NCBI GenBank assembly: GCA_032717465.1
Contig: CM064653.1
Span: forward strand, 37,113,603-37,177,602
From: Coenobita brevimanus
Lineage: Eukaryota; Arthropoda; Malacostraca; Decapoda; Coenobitidae
Direction of reading: 5' to 3'
Length of the DNA: 64,000 nt
Shown here: in pieces, positions 1-11,624 of the stretch
Layout of the letters: each line of letters opens with the position of its first letter
Position numbering within the stretch: position 1 is the first letter of the stretch
The notes under the pieces: generated by a model
Database searches by the model: none
The model's input: the letters and a program-made list of their open reading frames with translations, nothing else
Told to the model about the DNA's origin: nothing
Translations under genes and position numbers: made by a program

Positions 1-2098
1 TGAGTGGATAGGGTTAGATGTACAGCTTGGAAGATCATTGATGAATAAAAGGAAGAGAGTTGGTGATAGGACAGAGCCCTGAGGAACACCACTGTTGATA
101 GATCTAGGAGAAGAACGATGGCCGTCTACAACAGCGGCTATAGAACGACCAGAAAGGAAGCTAGCGATGAAGGCACAGATAGAAGGATAGAAACCGTAGG
201 AGGGCAGTTTGGAAATTAAAGATTTATGCCAGACTCGATCGAAAGCCTTTGAGATGTCAAGTGCAATGGCAAAGCTTTCGCCAAAGTCCCGAAAGGAGGA
301 TGACCAGGAGTCTGAAAGGTAGGTGAGAAGATCGCCAGTGGAGCGTCCCTGACGGAACCCATACTGACGATCGGAAAGAAGGTTGTGATAGGAAAGATGC
401 CTTAAAATTTTTCTATTAAGAATTGACTCGAAATACAGGACGTTAAAGCAATTGGACGATAGTTGGAGGGTTGGGAGTGGTCACCCTTCTTTGGGACTGG
501 CTGAATGAGAGCAAACTTCCAGCAAGAAGGAAAGGTACAAGTTGACAGACAAAGGCGAAAGAGTTTGCCTAGGCAGGGTGTAAGCACAGAAGCACAGTTC
601 TTGAGAACAACAGGAGAGACCCCATCAGGCCCATATGCCTTGTTAGTACTGAGGCCAGTGATGGCAGAAAATACATCCACTGAAGAAATTTTAATGTCAG
701 CCATGAGGAAGTCAGAGGGGAGAAGTGATGGAGGAACAGCACCGGAATCGTCTAAGGTGGAATTGGAGGAGAAAGTCTGTGCGAAGAGATCTGCTTTATC
801 AGTAGAAGAAATAGCTACAGAACCATCAGAGTAGAAAAGAGGAGGGAAGGATGATGAGGTAAAGTTGTTAGAAAGATTTTTGGCAAGGTGCCAGAAGGAG
901 CGGGAAGAATTCGAGTTGGAGAGTTGAGAGCATTTAGTATGGATGAAATTATTTTTAGTAGAGCGAAGAACAGACTTAGCACGATTCCGGGCAGAAACGT
1001 AAAGATGATGTGATTCAGGGGTGGGTTGGCTCCGGTACCTTTTGTAGGCCCTCTCCTTGTTGCGGACAGCATTAGAACAAGCGTGATTAAACCAAGGCTT
1101 TCTTGCGTTAGTCAAAGGATATGAGAAAGGAATGTATGCTTCCATGCCCGAGAGAATAACCTCCGTAATGCGCGAGGCACACTCAGATGGCTCACGGCCA
1201 TGGAAGCAATAATCATTCCAGGGAAAATCAAAGAAGTACTGCCTGAGGGCCTCCCAGTTCGTGGCTCCAAAATGCCACAGACGACGTTTCCCTGGAGGGT
1301 CCACAGGCCGTACCGGAGTGATAGGACAGGTTAAGGTAATAAGGTTGTGATCGGAGGAGCCCAACGGAGAGAAAAGATTAACAGAGTAAGCAGAAGGATT
1401 AGTTGTGAGGAAGAGGTCAAGTATGTTGGAGCTCTCTCCAAGGCGGTCAGGGATTCGGGTAGGGTGCTGTACAAGCTGCTCTAGGTCATTAAGGATAGAA
1501 AAGATGTAGGCTTGTTCACCAGGTGGATCCGTGAAAGGAGAGGAGAGCCAAAGGTGGTGGTGAACATTGAAATCTCCAAGAATGGAGATTTCAGAGAAAG
1601 GAGAAATGGACAGAATGTGTTCCATCGTAGAAGTAAGATAGTCGAAGAATTTGTGATAGTCAGTAGAATTAGGGGATAAGTAAACAGCAGATATATTTAG
1701 TCAGAGAATGACAGGAAAGCCGAAGCCAGAGTGTGGAGAATTCAGAAGAATCAAGTTCAGGAACACGAGAACAAGATAAGTCGTTGCGTATGTATACACA
1801 ACAGCCACCTTTGGCTTTGAAATGAGTATAGAGAAAGTAGGAGGATACAGAAAAGGGTTTGCTGTCGGTTGCCTCAGACAGCTGAGTCTCCGTCAGAAAA
1901 AGAAGGTGAGGTTTAGAGGAGGAGAGGTGGTGCTCAACAGAGCGAAAGTTAGATGAAAGGCCGCGAATGTTGCAGAAATGAAGAAGAGAGTCAGACAGTG
2001 GTTCCAGGCACCTCGAGTCGTCACCGGGAGAGGGGCAGATGGCGGGGGCATTTATGGTCCCCCCCCCTGGGGACTCCGAGGCTTGATTAATAGACGCC
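1..2098 (-). pseudogene. LINE endonuclease-reverse transcriptase, frameshifted and incomplete
   Basis: The polyprotein would nick target DNA and reverse transcribe the element RNA. A likely start is the ATG at 2098-2096. The apurinic-type endonuclease shows CNIRGL, the glutamate motif TETQL (about 1900), GDFNVHH (about 1570) and SSDHNLI (about 1350). A linker follows, then RT blocks [10 protein letters not shown] (about 630), PVPKKG and NYRPIALTS (about 450), and near the edge SKAFDRVWHK and SGVPQGSVLSPTLFLLFINDL without its last residue. The frame is broken near 1690, inside the endonuclease, and near 425, where about ten bases are missing relative to copy 2. The catalytic YADD block lies beyond position 1. 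An inactive copy is the simplest reading. Confidence 0.88.
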
Positions 2099-2345
2099 AT
2101 TTTTGTTGATTTTTGAAAAGGAAGTGTAGTGTGTACTGTGCATGTAGTTTGGTGAAGATAGTTAGAGAAATTTGTACTGGAGAGCATGCTGGCCTACTCT
2201 CTGTGTAACTGAGACACTGAAAAAGTTCAGCAAAGGGGGATGGTCAGGAACTAGTCCTGAGGGCTGATGAAACGGGAGCTCCAGCACTCCCTGTCATCAG
2301 CTTTCCATCCACCTCGTTGAGGAAGAGCTAGAAACAGTATTCATC
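1..2345 (-). mobile_element. Jockey/CR1-supergroup LINE, copy 1 (3' part outside window)
   Basis: Non-LTR retrotransposon read on the minus strand. It matches the plus-strand copy at 57.35-60.24 kb from its 5' untranslated leader (shared gagagtaggccagcatg near 2187-2203) through the endonuclease and into reverse transcriptase. The window edge cuts it just before the YADD catalytic motif. The 5' boundary near 2345 is uncertain: the leader continues upstream of where copy 2 is truncated and fades into a TATC microsatellite. A single EN/RT open frame without a visible separate ORF1, and the GVPQGSVLSP-type RT block, fit the Jockey/CR1 supergroup; I cannot assign the clade from sequence alone. 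Confidence 0.88.
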
Positions 2346-2365
2346 AGTGTTTCTACTGCTTATTA

Positions 2366-2434
2366 ATATCTATCTATATGTCTGTCTATTTATCTATCTA
2401 TCTGTGTCTATCTATCTATCTATATTGCTGTTCA
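2366..2434. repeat. Degenerate (TATC)n microsatellite
   Basis: Tandem TATC/TCTG tetranucleotides with interruptions, next to the 5' end of LINE copy 1. Confidence 0.9.
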
Positions 2435-5123
2435 TTACAAGTCCGGTCACTTCAGGAGACACTGTCTCTGAAGGCCAAGCAGGAATAAGTATATTAAAGC
2501 AAGGGGAACTACACTGAAACAGGGATGACGCTAGACATCTCGTTGCTTGGCAGCACTATAAAAGCAGGATTATTAATGATAATATATCAGCCTCCGACGC
2601 CCGCGGCAGTCTTTATATACCGTTTCGGTCGACTAAACGTTTAGCGTCAGTGCTTTCCAGCCCAACCGAGCTTAATCTAACTGGGGGGCTTCGCCCCTTA
2701 AATCTCCCACAATTTTAACCACCTAGGATTTCCACTAAGCCTAACCTTTTAGCCCGGATTACCTATTTGGCCAAAACTTGACCTGACTCATCCTAATGAA
2801 CCTGTGAAAGACTGCTGCCCAGCATCTCGCCTGTTTCGCCGAGAATTACTTTCGATGCAATTGTTGTCATTAAAAACCAATTGCACACAGTGAAACTAGT
2901 TCTGAAATGATCAGTAGTCATCATCAATAAAGAAAAAAATACAATGAAAACGTAAGCCTGGAGCAGACAGAGTATCGGTTATTTCCAAAGCCAGTAATTG
3001 TGATGGTAATAAGACAGTGCCCCGTGCTGGCTGAGTCACCGCAGTTGCAATGCTCTGGCCATGCTGAGTGAGTGACGTTTACTGCCCTTCGCAACCATCA
3101 CGGCCTTCCTCTTTTAAACTTGCTACTCCTGCACGATTTCATTCGAATAGATAGACTTTTCGAAATGGAGGTGTTAGTTAAAACCTTCATTAACCTCTCC
3201 ACTGCCAGACGTCTCCCCTAAGCCGAGTAAAATAGTCTGTCGGTTGCGAGAATATAATGCCATTCTAGTGCAGATGTTAACCAGAAATTATGCAATCCTA
3301 ATGAAGAGGTTAACCCCATCTGTCGTCATGACGTCTCTTCTTCCTGAATGTTGGTACTCGTGGATGATTTGATTCCCATTAGCGGTAGACTTTAATTCTT
3401 GCTAACCTTGTACAATTACATTTTGCTTAAGTAAGGTACCATAGTGTTACGTGAGATATAAACACTCACAGTTAAAGCTTTCCCTGCTTACGTTATTGTT
3501 GTTTCAGTATTCAGGCAACCTTAAATGAGTAACGTTTACTCCCACAAATAAATCTCTTCAGAGACCATGACGTTATATTTTTACATTACTTTTCATACCC
3601 CAGATGGTTTTATTCGTGCTAGTGTTAGATTTTTCTTATTCTTGCTTCCTCTACTGTATACGACTTTTATTCAACTTACGAGAGAGGGCATGGATTACAT
3701 GAATCAGAAACAGTCTCAACCCCTTGAATCCGGTGACTTAATTTTTAGTTTATTCTTGGTATTACAGACAATTTTTACTAAACTTAATAAGGACCTCTTT
3801 CTGATAGGGTTAACGAGGGCTGTGTCAAATATCTTCATTTCAGAAAGTCTCTAAAACTGAATAAATGTCTGGTGATAGAAAGAATAAAATTCAGTAGTAC
3901 GTCATGAACTTGGAGAGGTTAAGGTTTATGCTATCTGAGTCACCGATGCTGCAAATAGTTCAGCGATTGACGTTTTCTGACGGATAAAACCCTTCCCTAC
4001 AATCACCCTTGTCTTCATGTATTCTACTAACCTCTACGCGATTTTCATCTGGACAGCGGCTACACTGTTTTATTCTTGCTGTCCTTGCATTATTTCCTTT
4101 CCTCCACCACCAGATTAATTTGTTTTTATTGCCCCTTTACGATTTTGTACATCTCCAGAGAGAGGTCGGGGGGTTGCATGTGTTATAAACGATCTCGCAA
4201 TGTTTCAGGAGGCATAGGCACTGTTGTTGCAATGTTGTGGCCATGCTGGGTGATAAACGTTTACTGGCACTTATCCCTCTGAATCTGAATGCCGTTCATT
4301 CTTTATTCTTGATGTCACCATACGATTTCATTCAGCTTAGGAAAGGCCTCTGATAAACGTTTGCAGATTTGGGGACATAAGTTCGCCTGCTGTTCCGATG
4401 CATTTACTTCACTTTTAAGGCATGGCTGCCACTTTCCTGCCTGGCACATTATACAAAGATGAAATATATCTGAGAAGAGAAGCATGCCCAGACTCACTCA
4501 GATTAAGAATACTAAGGAAACGTATAATCATTTCCCATTCATAAGTATGATTGACTTAGGGAGGACGAACATGAAATATGGGAACATTCTGAACTCTCTC
4601 TCGTAGGATTAAAAAAAAAATCCTGTCGGATCTTAATGTCATATTCACTTTCATTCAGTTTCCTAATGTAACTCACAAATTGTTTTCTAGAGGGCGAACA
4701 GGAGACAAGGGGATATTCTAACTGTGCACGCCCTTCCTGCAAAATTTCGCTGAATTATGGTGGGGATTGATCGTTAATCTCTTGAATCCTGTGACGTGTT
4801 CTTGGTACCTGCAGTTTTCCTCAGCATCGGACTGAAGGAGTTGGATACAGCCTTCTTTTTTTACCTCTCTAGTGCAGCTAGTCTGTCGTAAGTTGAATTA
4901 ACTTATCTAGTGGTAGCCAGAATAAAATATGAAAGTACATCATCATATTTCAAGTATCTGGCTCAGGGCATAGGCATTGCCTGTTCCCTTTAGCCCAGTA
5001 GCCCTCCTACCTGTCATACACCTTTACGTGTCCCTGCTTTGGCACTAGTACTCGCTGTCCATATTGAACACATGCTAGGGCTGTCTTATTCAGGAATGTT
5101 GCATTAAAATTAGTGTACGGTTC
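2435..5123. other. Non-coding stretch with degenerate dispersed repeat relics
   Basis: No credible gene is visible. The longest open frame (3567-3854) lacks any recognisable domain. Fragments of a diverged repeat recur, recognisable by a core like CGATTTTATTCAGCTTAGG: about 3129, 3605, 4318 and 4636. A small GGGGCTTCGCCCC hairpin is at about 2683-2697 and the palindrome CTAAACGTTTAG at about 2633. Confidence 0.5.
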
Positions 5124-5200
5124 TCTGTCCCACCCAAGGATCGAACTCACTTATTTTCAGATAACAGACGACCTCTCTGACCACTCGGCCTTGAGATAAG
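5124..5200 (-). repeat. tRNA-like SINE head remnant
   Basis: On the minus strand the segment has a pol III box-A-like GGCCGAGTGGTCAGAGAGG followed about 35 bases later by a box-B-like GAGTTCGATCC, the order and spacing of a Ser/Leu-type tRNA. The acceptor and anticodon stems do not pair well, so a tRNA-derived SINE remnant is more likely than a functional tRNA gene. No tail or target duplication was identified. Confidence 0.5.
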
Positions 5201-5550
5201 TTGTTTTGTGCATCTCATCTCGGTTCAACTTAGCAGAACCCGTCGAACCACTTAGCTTTCAGATCACATTTACTTTTCTAAGCAAGCCACCGTGCATAGT
5301 TCTAAGCCACATAATGATGAACCCACAAAGCCACCAGGAAAGGCATCTAACCCTGACATCTCGCTGTGAAGATGTCAGGATGGGGGACAATCGCTTTTAC
5401 CTTAGGATGTGAAGGAAGCTGTAGTTCTGTGTGAGCGCGCAGAGAGCTGACACATACAACCTCTCTCGTCCACCGCACAAGCGATACTGGGGTGACTGAG
5501 GAGTGAGGGCCTGGGTTGGTGCCTTATATTGGTGCTGCTAGACGGGGTGG

Positions 5551-5551
<1 letters not shown>

Positions 5552-5587
<36 letters not shown>
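5552..5587. repeat. (GT)n microsatellite
   Basis: About 18 uninterrupted GT units. Confidence 0.97.
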
Positions 5588-5588
<1 letters not shown>

Positions 5589-5871
5589 CTAGGAGGCATG
5601 TGGATGTGGGTTGTGGTTTGTAGGAAAGGAGGGAGGAGTGCCTGAGGGACGTAAAGAAGAGGAATTTATGGAGAATGATCAATCTTATCAGTGCAGTAAC
5701 GACTTTCTTTTTGTTTGTATTTAATCTTGGTAATGGAGTGTGCTTTGGAGAGAGACCGGAGTGTCTGAGGGAGGGGAGTTATATGTATATAGATAGATAA
5801 ATACATATATTTAGTTACATAAATTACTGGTTACCAACAGGCAGTTTTACTCTAGGAGAGATGTCGAACTG

Positions 5872-5873
<2 letters not shown>

Positions 5874-5940
<67 letters not shown>
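5874..5940. repeat. (AT)n microsatellite
   Basis: About 33 uninterrupted AT units. Confidence 0.97.
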
Positions 5941-5945
<5 letters not shown>

Positions 5946-6319
5946 GTTAACGCTTTCATTAAAGAAGGTCTTCCCTAAACTATGTAATAACATCAGTCCA
6001 GTAACCCGAATGAAAAAGACGTTATCGTTGCGAGAAATTTTTTTAAGCTACTACCGTCAGACAATTGTATTCAACATAGGTGTGCTCTCGTGTTGAAGGA
6101 GTTAAAGGCTGTCGTAATTAATCCATTTCAATGCATTATTTACTTTAATATTTCTTGCTACAGCTTGGTGATTTTATTCAGCTAGTGCCCTCGTACCTGA
6201 TGGGTCGAAAGTAGTCTCCGCTAACTCGTTATTCAGAGAGCAGCTTTCTTATATAATTCTTGCTACACCCAGACGATTTTATTTTGAGAAGATAGAGCTC
6301 TGGCACTGAAGGGGTGAAG
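5941..6319. repeat. Two relics of the dispersed ACGATTTTATTC repeat
   Basis: Two diverged copies lie in tandem. One has TTCTTGCTACAGC then GGTGATTTTATTCAGC (about 6148-6186). The other has TTCTTGCTACACCCAGACGA followed by TTTTATTTTGAG, ending CACTGAAGGGGTGAA (about 6258-6318). The terminal CTGAAGGGGT resembles the end of a TTAA-targeting piggyBac-type MITE, but no complete inverted-repeat pair is preserved. Confidence 0.4.
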
Positions 6320-7215
6320 AGGGGGAAAGCAAATCAAAGAAAAAATGAACGAGAAGGGAAGAAGGGGAAAGTTAATGTGAAGAGGGAAGCTGAGAAGAAC
6401 AGTGGATGAAACGAGTACTCGTATGTGGCTGATAAGGAACAAGTAGAAGACTAAAGTGAAACTGGGTGGAAGTTGAAAGTAAATGGAGGTTGGAGAAGAA
6501 CATGAGAAGGATAAGAAATTGCATGGAGGAAGGTAGAGAAGCAGAAGCAGGCAGAGAAGGGAGAGAGGGAGAGAAAGAAAGAAAAGAAAAAGGAGGGAAG
6601 GATGGTTGAATGAGAAAATAAGAGCGAAGATGAAAGGGAGAAAAAGGGAAGAAGTGAGAAGGGAAAGGGATGAAGCAGAAGTAAGAAAGTAAGAAGCATA
6701 AGGGAAAAGTGAAGCGAGGGAGAGAAGTAAGATATGAATGGAAGGAAAAGAAGGAAAGAATGAGAGGTTAGGAGAAAAGGAATGACAGAGGAAGAGAAAT
6801 AATTAGAAAGAATGAAGGGAGAAGGAGGAAAGGAAAAGGAAGAAAGGAAGGGAAGAGGTGGGGATGGAAAACGAGCATGTGAAGGGAGGAGAAGAGATCT
6901 GATTTAGGCATAATAGTCTGGAGAGTGGGAGGAGGTGAGATGGGGACGGGAAAAGGAGGGAAGGTTAGAGAAGGAGGGTCGGAACTGAGAAGGAGATCGA
7001 GGGATTCTAGAGAAGTGGGAAGGGGAAGGTCGGTGTGGGAGGGGATAGAGGAGAGGAAACGAGAGAACTTTGGGAGGGCAGAGAGGGGAGGGAAAAACAA
7101 AACAAGCGAGGAAGGCGAGAAAGGAGAGGGGAAGGAAGAACTAACGAGGGAGGGGAAGGTAGAACTATCAGGAGAAAGGGAAGGGGAGTGTGGGAAGAAG
7201 GTAAAACAAGGCTGA
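6320..7215. repeat. Long polypurine tract (A/G-rich on plus strand)
   Basis: About 900 bases are overwhelmingly A and G on the plus strand, made of irregular GAAGGGA, GGAGAA and AAGAAAG motifs. Open frames on either strand (for example 6768-7301 minus and 6925-7215 plus) only reflect the missing stops in such composition and encode low-complexity Ser/Pro/Leu or Glu/Gly/Arg sequence. Confidence 0.85.
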
Positions 7216-7221
7216 ATGGTA

Positions 7222-7355
7222 CCTAGAATAAGAGAGAGAGAGAGAGGGTGGACAGACATACATCCGAGTGCAGAGATATGTTTAGATAGCGACAGATACA
7301 TAGATATTTGGATAGATATATAGGTAGAAAGATAGATAGAGATGGATAGGGAGAT

Positions 7356-7387
<32 letters not shown>

Positions 7388-7418
7388 GATAGACATACGT
7401 ACGTGTTTATAGATATTT

Positions 7419-7449
<31 letters not shown>

Positions 7450-7510
7450 CTGACATACATACGAGTACTTGGATATTTAGAGAGAGAGACAGAGACAGAC
7501 AGACAGACAG
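7222..7510. repeat. Compound (GA)n / GATA microsatellite
   Basis: Runs of GA alternate with short ACAGACATACAT and GATATTTAGAGAG linkers, repeated about three times. The linker ACATACATCCGAGTGCAG at about 7256 resembles, inverted, the TGCACTCGTATGGATGTC segment at about 7968. The whole 7.2-8.0 kb block is therefore an imperfect inverted arrangement. Confidence 0.8.
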
Positions 7511-7585
7511 AGAAGTGGAGTGACATACATACTATCAGAATATCTGTTTACCTATACAAGCACAGTATGTACAGTATATCTATCC

Positions 7586-7990
<405 letters not shown>

Positions 7991-8171
7991 CCCCCTCTCA
8001 CTCTCTCCCATGTAATTTGCTATGTCACTTAATGAATTTCGTAGGGCTTAGTGAAAATTCAGATAACTGAAATATGTCTCTCCGTATGGGTTTGGGTAAA
8101 AAGAAAAAAAAAATCCTCCCGTAATGGATTTACCTGGATCTTCCTAGAATTCAGGTGGTTTAGTTTTAGTC

Positions 8172-8242
8172 ATTCCGTGATGTAGTCATAACGATGCCTG
8201 GCTTCTGTCTAAAAGTCATGGGTTCGATTCCGTGCTAGAGCG
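8172..8242 (+). repeat. tRNA-like SINE head remnant
   Basis: A good box-B consensus, GGGTTCGATTCC, at about 8220 is preceded about 45 bases upstream by a weak box-A-like TGTAGTCATAACGATGCCTGG. Flanking AT microsatellite and lack of stable cloverleaf stems favour a SINE remnant over a tRNA gene. Confidence 0.5.
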
Positions 8243-8263
8243 TTAAAATATTTACACACACAT

Positions 8264-8265
<2 letters not shown>

Positions 8266-8307
<42 letters not shown>
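8266..8307. repeat. (AT)n microsatellite
   Basis: About 20 AT units, then TAGATAGATA-like repeats. Confidence 0.95.
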
Positions 8308-8309
<2 letters not shown>

Positions 8310-8418
8310 TAGATTGATAGATATAGATATATATATAGCTAAGTGCATTTTATCAGCATTAATTTGTATTGTTATTTTTCGTTTTTCCATTGTTTTATCG
8401 GTACCTATTTTTCTTTGT

Positions 8419-8419
<1 letters not shown>

Positions 8420-8468
<49 letters not shown>
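8420..8468. repeat. (GA)n microsatellite
   Basis: About 24 uninterrupted GA units. Confidence 0.97.
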
Positions 8469-8471
<3 letters not shown>

Positions 8472-9200
8472 ATTGTGTTCACGCAGTAGAAAAGATCATT
8501 TGCAACAGAGGGGAAGATAGATATTATGCATCTGTTGGGAAGAGGAAATATTATACGTAGTAGAAGGGAAGAGGATAATGATATGTAGTAGAGGGGAAGA
8601 GGAGAGAGATGATACGCAAAAGAGAGGAAGAGAGAGAAATGGTGTGAGAAAGACGATATGCAAAACAGGGAAAGAGAAAATACGTTCACGATGAGAAGGG
8701 GAGAAATAATCAGTAGAGGGGAAGAGAGAAATAATATGATAAGAGGGGAAGAGAGAGAGAATACGTGATAGAGAGAAAGAGATGCTACGGAATAGAGGGG
8801 AAGAGAGAAATGAGACGCAGTTGAGGGGAGGCTGGATACGCTTAGCAACGAAGTCGGGCGGGAAGTAAGGGGAGTATTGGGAGTGGGAGAGGATCTTTTT
8901 TACGGAATGGGGGGAGTTGCAGTCTGGATACGCAGTAGACGGGAATATAGGGGAGACTGGATACGCAACAGAGAGAGGGAGGGGAGTTATAATACGCATT
9001 AAAGAGGATGAGTTTTGGATAGGAAGAGGGGAAGTGAGAACAGGCTGGATATGAAGCTGAGAGTGAGAGGGAAGGTGGGGGGGGAGGAAGTCTTGATCCG
9101 TAATAGAGGGGAAGAGAGATAAGGTTGAGTACACAGTGGAGAGAAGGGAAATTTAGAGACGCAGTATATGCGGGTAGTGGGGAGGGAGGGAGGAAGGGAG
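8469..9200. repeat. Purine-rich degenerate minisatellite
   Basis: Irregular units built on ATACGCAGTAGAGGGGAAGAG, about 30-40 bases long, repeat with strong drift. Examples are near 8555, 8586, 8610, 8705, 8785, 8930 and 9095. Overlapping minus-strand open frames of up to 212 codons are Ser/Pro/Leu-rich artefacts. Confidence 0.75.
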
Positions 9201-9225
9201 AATTACGAGTACTTAACCCTTCTTG

Positions 9226-9315
9226 TATGATATCTTGTTTTTGTTTTTCTTGGAGGAAACAATTTGTGGGCCCCTGGCTTTTGATTCCCTCTTCCTTGCA
9301 TAAAAAAAAAAAAAA
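9226..9315 (+). mobile_element. Jockey/CR1-like LINE, 3' UTR fragment with A tail
   Basis: Matches the 3' end of the LINE at 54.46-54.73 kb: CTTGTAT, a T-rich run, TTGGAGGAAACA, GGCCCCTGGC, TTCCCTCTTCC, TTGCAT and an A tail. Only the last ~90 bases are present, as expected for a severely 5'-truncated insertion on the plus strand. Confidence 0.75.
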
Positions 9316-9382
9316 TGCCATGAGGAGATTATCCACGATGTTTATCTTCGTAACTTAGGCGGCCTCTGAGACTGTGAATTAG

Positions 9383-9441
9383 TTTTGAACCCACCATCCC
9401 GGGATACAAGGCGACTGCATCGTCCAAGTTACCACAGTTAC
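9383..9441 (-). repeat. tRNA-like remnant
   Basis: On the minus strand GGTAACTTGGACGATGCAG (box-A-like) precedes GGTGGGTTCAAAAC (box-B-like). The match is weaker than for the other remnants here. Confidence 0.35.
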
Positions 9442-9541
9442 AGCCCCCATGTGGTAGGCTAAGCAGATTGCTAATTTTATCCATCACCTCACAAAAGATG
9501 GATAAACATTTGAGTTGGGTGACGCCAGCTACCCACAGCTG

Positions 9542-9592
9542 TATTCGAACTCTGACGAAGTCAGGTCGGCAGCTTCGTAGCTATACTCAGTT
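9542..9592 (-). repeat. tRNA-like remnant
   Basis: Minus strand: TATAGCTACGAAGCTGCCGA then CAGAGTTCGAATAC, with box-A to box-B spacing typical of a tRNA-derived SINE head. Weak, isolated evidence. Confidence 0.35.
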
Positions 9593-9614
9593 TATACTAA
9601 CGTGACTTAAAATT

Positions 9615-9800
9615 ACCCTCTCCATCTTGAACAATGAGTTATAATAATAGAATAACATTCGAATATGATAATAGTTATGAAGAGTGTTTTAAAAAGGATG
9701 TAGTGCTGTAGCATTGTCTGGCGCTGCCATGGAACTACGTGAAATAGTTGCAAAATGACAAAATCTAGGGCCTAGGTAAAGTAAAAGGACTATAGTAATG
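9615..9800 (+). repeat. Unclassified dispersed repeat, copy 1 of 3
   Basis: Shares ordered blocks with 11625-11795 and 52025-52215: TCTTGAACAAT, a GGATGTAG core, TAGCATTGT, ACGTGAAATA and GGTAAAGTAAAAGGA. It has no coding capacity and no obvious inverted repeats. Divergence among copies looks high, suggesting an old family. Confidence 0.6.
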
Positions 9801-10009
9801 TTGGACGACAATGTTATTGAGCTGATATTATCAGAAGATTTTATTCAGCTTGTAAGAGGTAAAAGATAAGCAGCGTTTTGTTAGCCCTCGAATGTGACAT
9901 CCCTAATAATTCTCTTCATACTGCCATTGGTATGCTCTTACAGACGCCAGACTTTTTCCACCATATGTGGACAGCCCCACAGTGATGGGGTAATTACTCA
10001 GAATAGTTT

Positions 10010-10051
10010 TTGTTGTTCTTGTTGTTGTCGTTGATATTATTGTTATTATTA

Positions 10052-10083
<32 letters not shown>

Positions 10084-10135
10084 TGTTGTTGTTGTTGCTG
10101 GTTGTTGTTGTTATTGTTTTTTATTATTATTATTA
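10010..10135. repeat. (TTG)n / (TTA)n compound microsatellite
   Basis: GTT and ATT trinucleotide runs in several blocks. Confidence 0.92.
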
Positions 10136-10224
10136 TAGTTGTTTTAGTTGTGTCCGATATTAATGGAAAGTTTATGCGTTCGCTGCCATTGGAATTCGCG
10201 TGCCTTTTTTTTTTTTTTTAGAAT

Positions 10225-10840
10225 ATGCAACAGGGAGGGAAGGTGTATGAGTATTTGGGATACGTCACAAATTGCGAGAGGAGCTTAACCTACGCAGCAA
10301 AAACAGGTGAGGGGTGTATGGAAGGGGAGGGGGAGTGGAGGGGGGAGTTAAGAGGATTATGGAGGGAGGGAGAGAAATGAGGGGTGTATGAAAGAAGGAA
10401 GGGAGGTACAGGGAGTACGGAGGGAGGGAGAGAGATGAGGGGAGTATGAAAGAAGGAAGGGAGATACAGGGAGTATGGAGGGAGGGGGAGAGATGAGGGG
10501 AGTATGAAAGAAGGAAGGGAGATACAGGGAGAATGAAGGGAGATGAGGGGTGTATGGAGGGGAGGGAGGTAAGAGGAGTATACAGTAAAGGGACGGAGGG
10601 AGGGAGATGGGAGGAGTTTGGAGGAAGGGAGGAGGGTAAGGGGAGTATGGAGGAAGAGAGGGAGGTAAGGGGAGTATGGAGGGAGGGAGATGAGGGCAGT
10701 ATAGAGGGAGGGTGGGAGGGGAAACAAAATAATAACAGGGTAGAAAGGGAGTCTGAATATAAGGGAAGGGAGGGGGAAGGGGAGAATGAAGGAAGAATGG
10801 GTGGAAGGAGAGAGTGAAAAGGAAGGGAGAGAGAGAGAAT
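10225..10840. repeat. Purine-rich tract with 58-bp tandem repeat
   Basis: Plus-strand G/A-rich block. Between about 10375 and 10550 a ~58-base unit recurs three times, recognisable by ATGAGGGGAGTATGAAAGAA. The rest is irregular GGGAGG, GGAAGG and GAGTATGG. Long minus-strand frames (10290-10727 and 10357-10938) are artefacts of this composition. Confidence 0.85.
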
Positions 10841-11624
10841 TTAATACAAAGGAATGTAAACTGCAGTGGACCTATTAATTCTTTCAAGGCTGTGTAGCAT
10901 AGAGTAGGATGTAGCAAACGGATCATTTTTCCAAACATGCCATAAGCATGTACAAACAGTAATGTCTGATGACTTTGTTCGAGGCTGAGTCGTTAGCATG
11001 TTTAGAGCAGACACCATCCACACATCTGTGACAGTGCCCCTCATTATGTGAGTGGAAAGGCATGTAGACCACTGGTTGTTGTGACTGCAGCAATGGTGCA
11101 GTGTAATCAGAAAATATCATGAACACACTGAGCCTTCTGTTACTCACATCTCCTAGGGAGGGGGAAAAGAATAGCCAAGTTTCTCAGTACCCCTGCTTGT
11201 CGTAAGGGGCGACAAAAAGGGACCTTTTTGTCTCCAGTTTTTCTCTCTTAACTGTCCTCTTCCGCTGTACTGTCTTACCTCTCTTCTTGATAATGCCATG
11301 TTTCGTCCGGTCTTTATTTTCCCTCTACTGCTGTTTTCCTTCTACTCCCACAGTGTAATATAACTATATTATGGTTTGGTGCTACTCCTTCATTATTCCT
11401 CCCTTCCTTCCATCCTTCTTTCTATGACTCAGTCCCAGCTTCATAAAATCGTGTGGCGGTAGCTGAAATAATACAACGCGACGATGAGAGGGTCAGCCGA
11501 CGAGAAGATTGACTAGAGGGATGAAAATAGAAAGACCTAGAGTTACCTTCATATACAGACAGCACAAGTTTTGTTATGGGTAGGCTATACTGTTTGAACT
11601 CTAACCTAGCCTAAAGTTTTCATC
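10841..11624. other. Non-coding stretch, nothing recognised
   Basis: No convincing gene. A short AAGGGGCGACAAAAAGGGAC segment at about 11205 and a pyrimidine-rich run follow. At 11440-11490 AAAATCGTGTGGCGGTAGCT resembles 13281-13301 (ACATCTGGCGGTAGCTGAAG), suggesting another old dispersed repeat. Confidence 0.4.

Noticed and set aside
3567..3854. 95-codon hydrophobic plus-strand frame
   Set aside because: No recognisable domain. It lies over a fragment of the dispersed repeat and ends without context.
6768..7301. 177-codon minus-strand frame
   Set aside because: Low-complexity Ser/Pro/Leu product of a polypurine tract.
8172..8242. Functional tRNA gene
   Set aside because: Good box B only; no cloverleaf.
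8496..9336. Overlapping minus-strand frames of 164-212 codons
   Set aside because: Same composition artefact. One extends into a LINE 3' UTR fragment.
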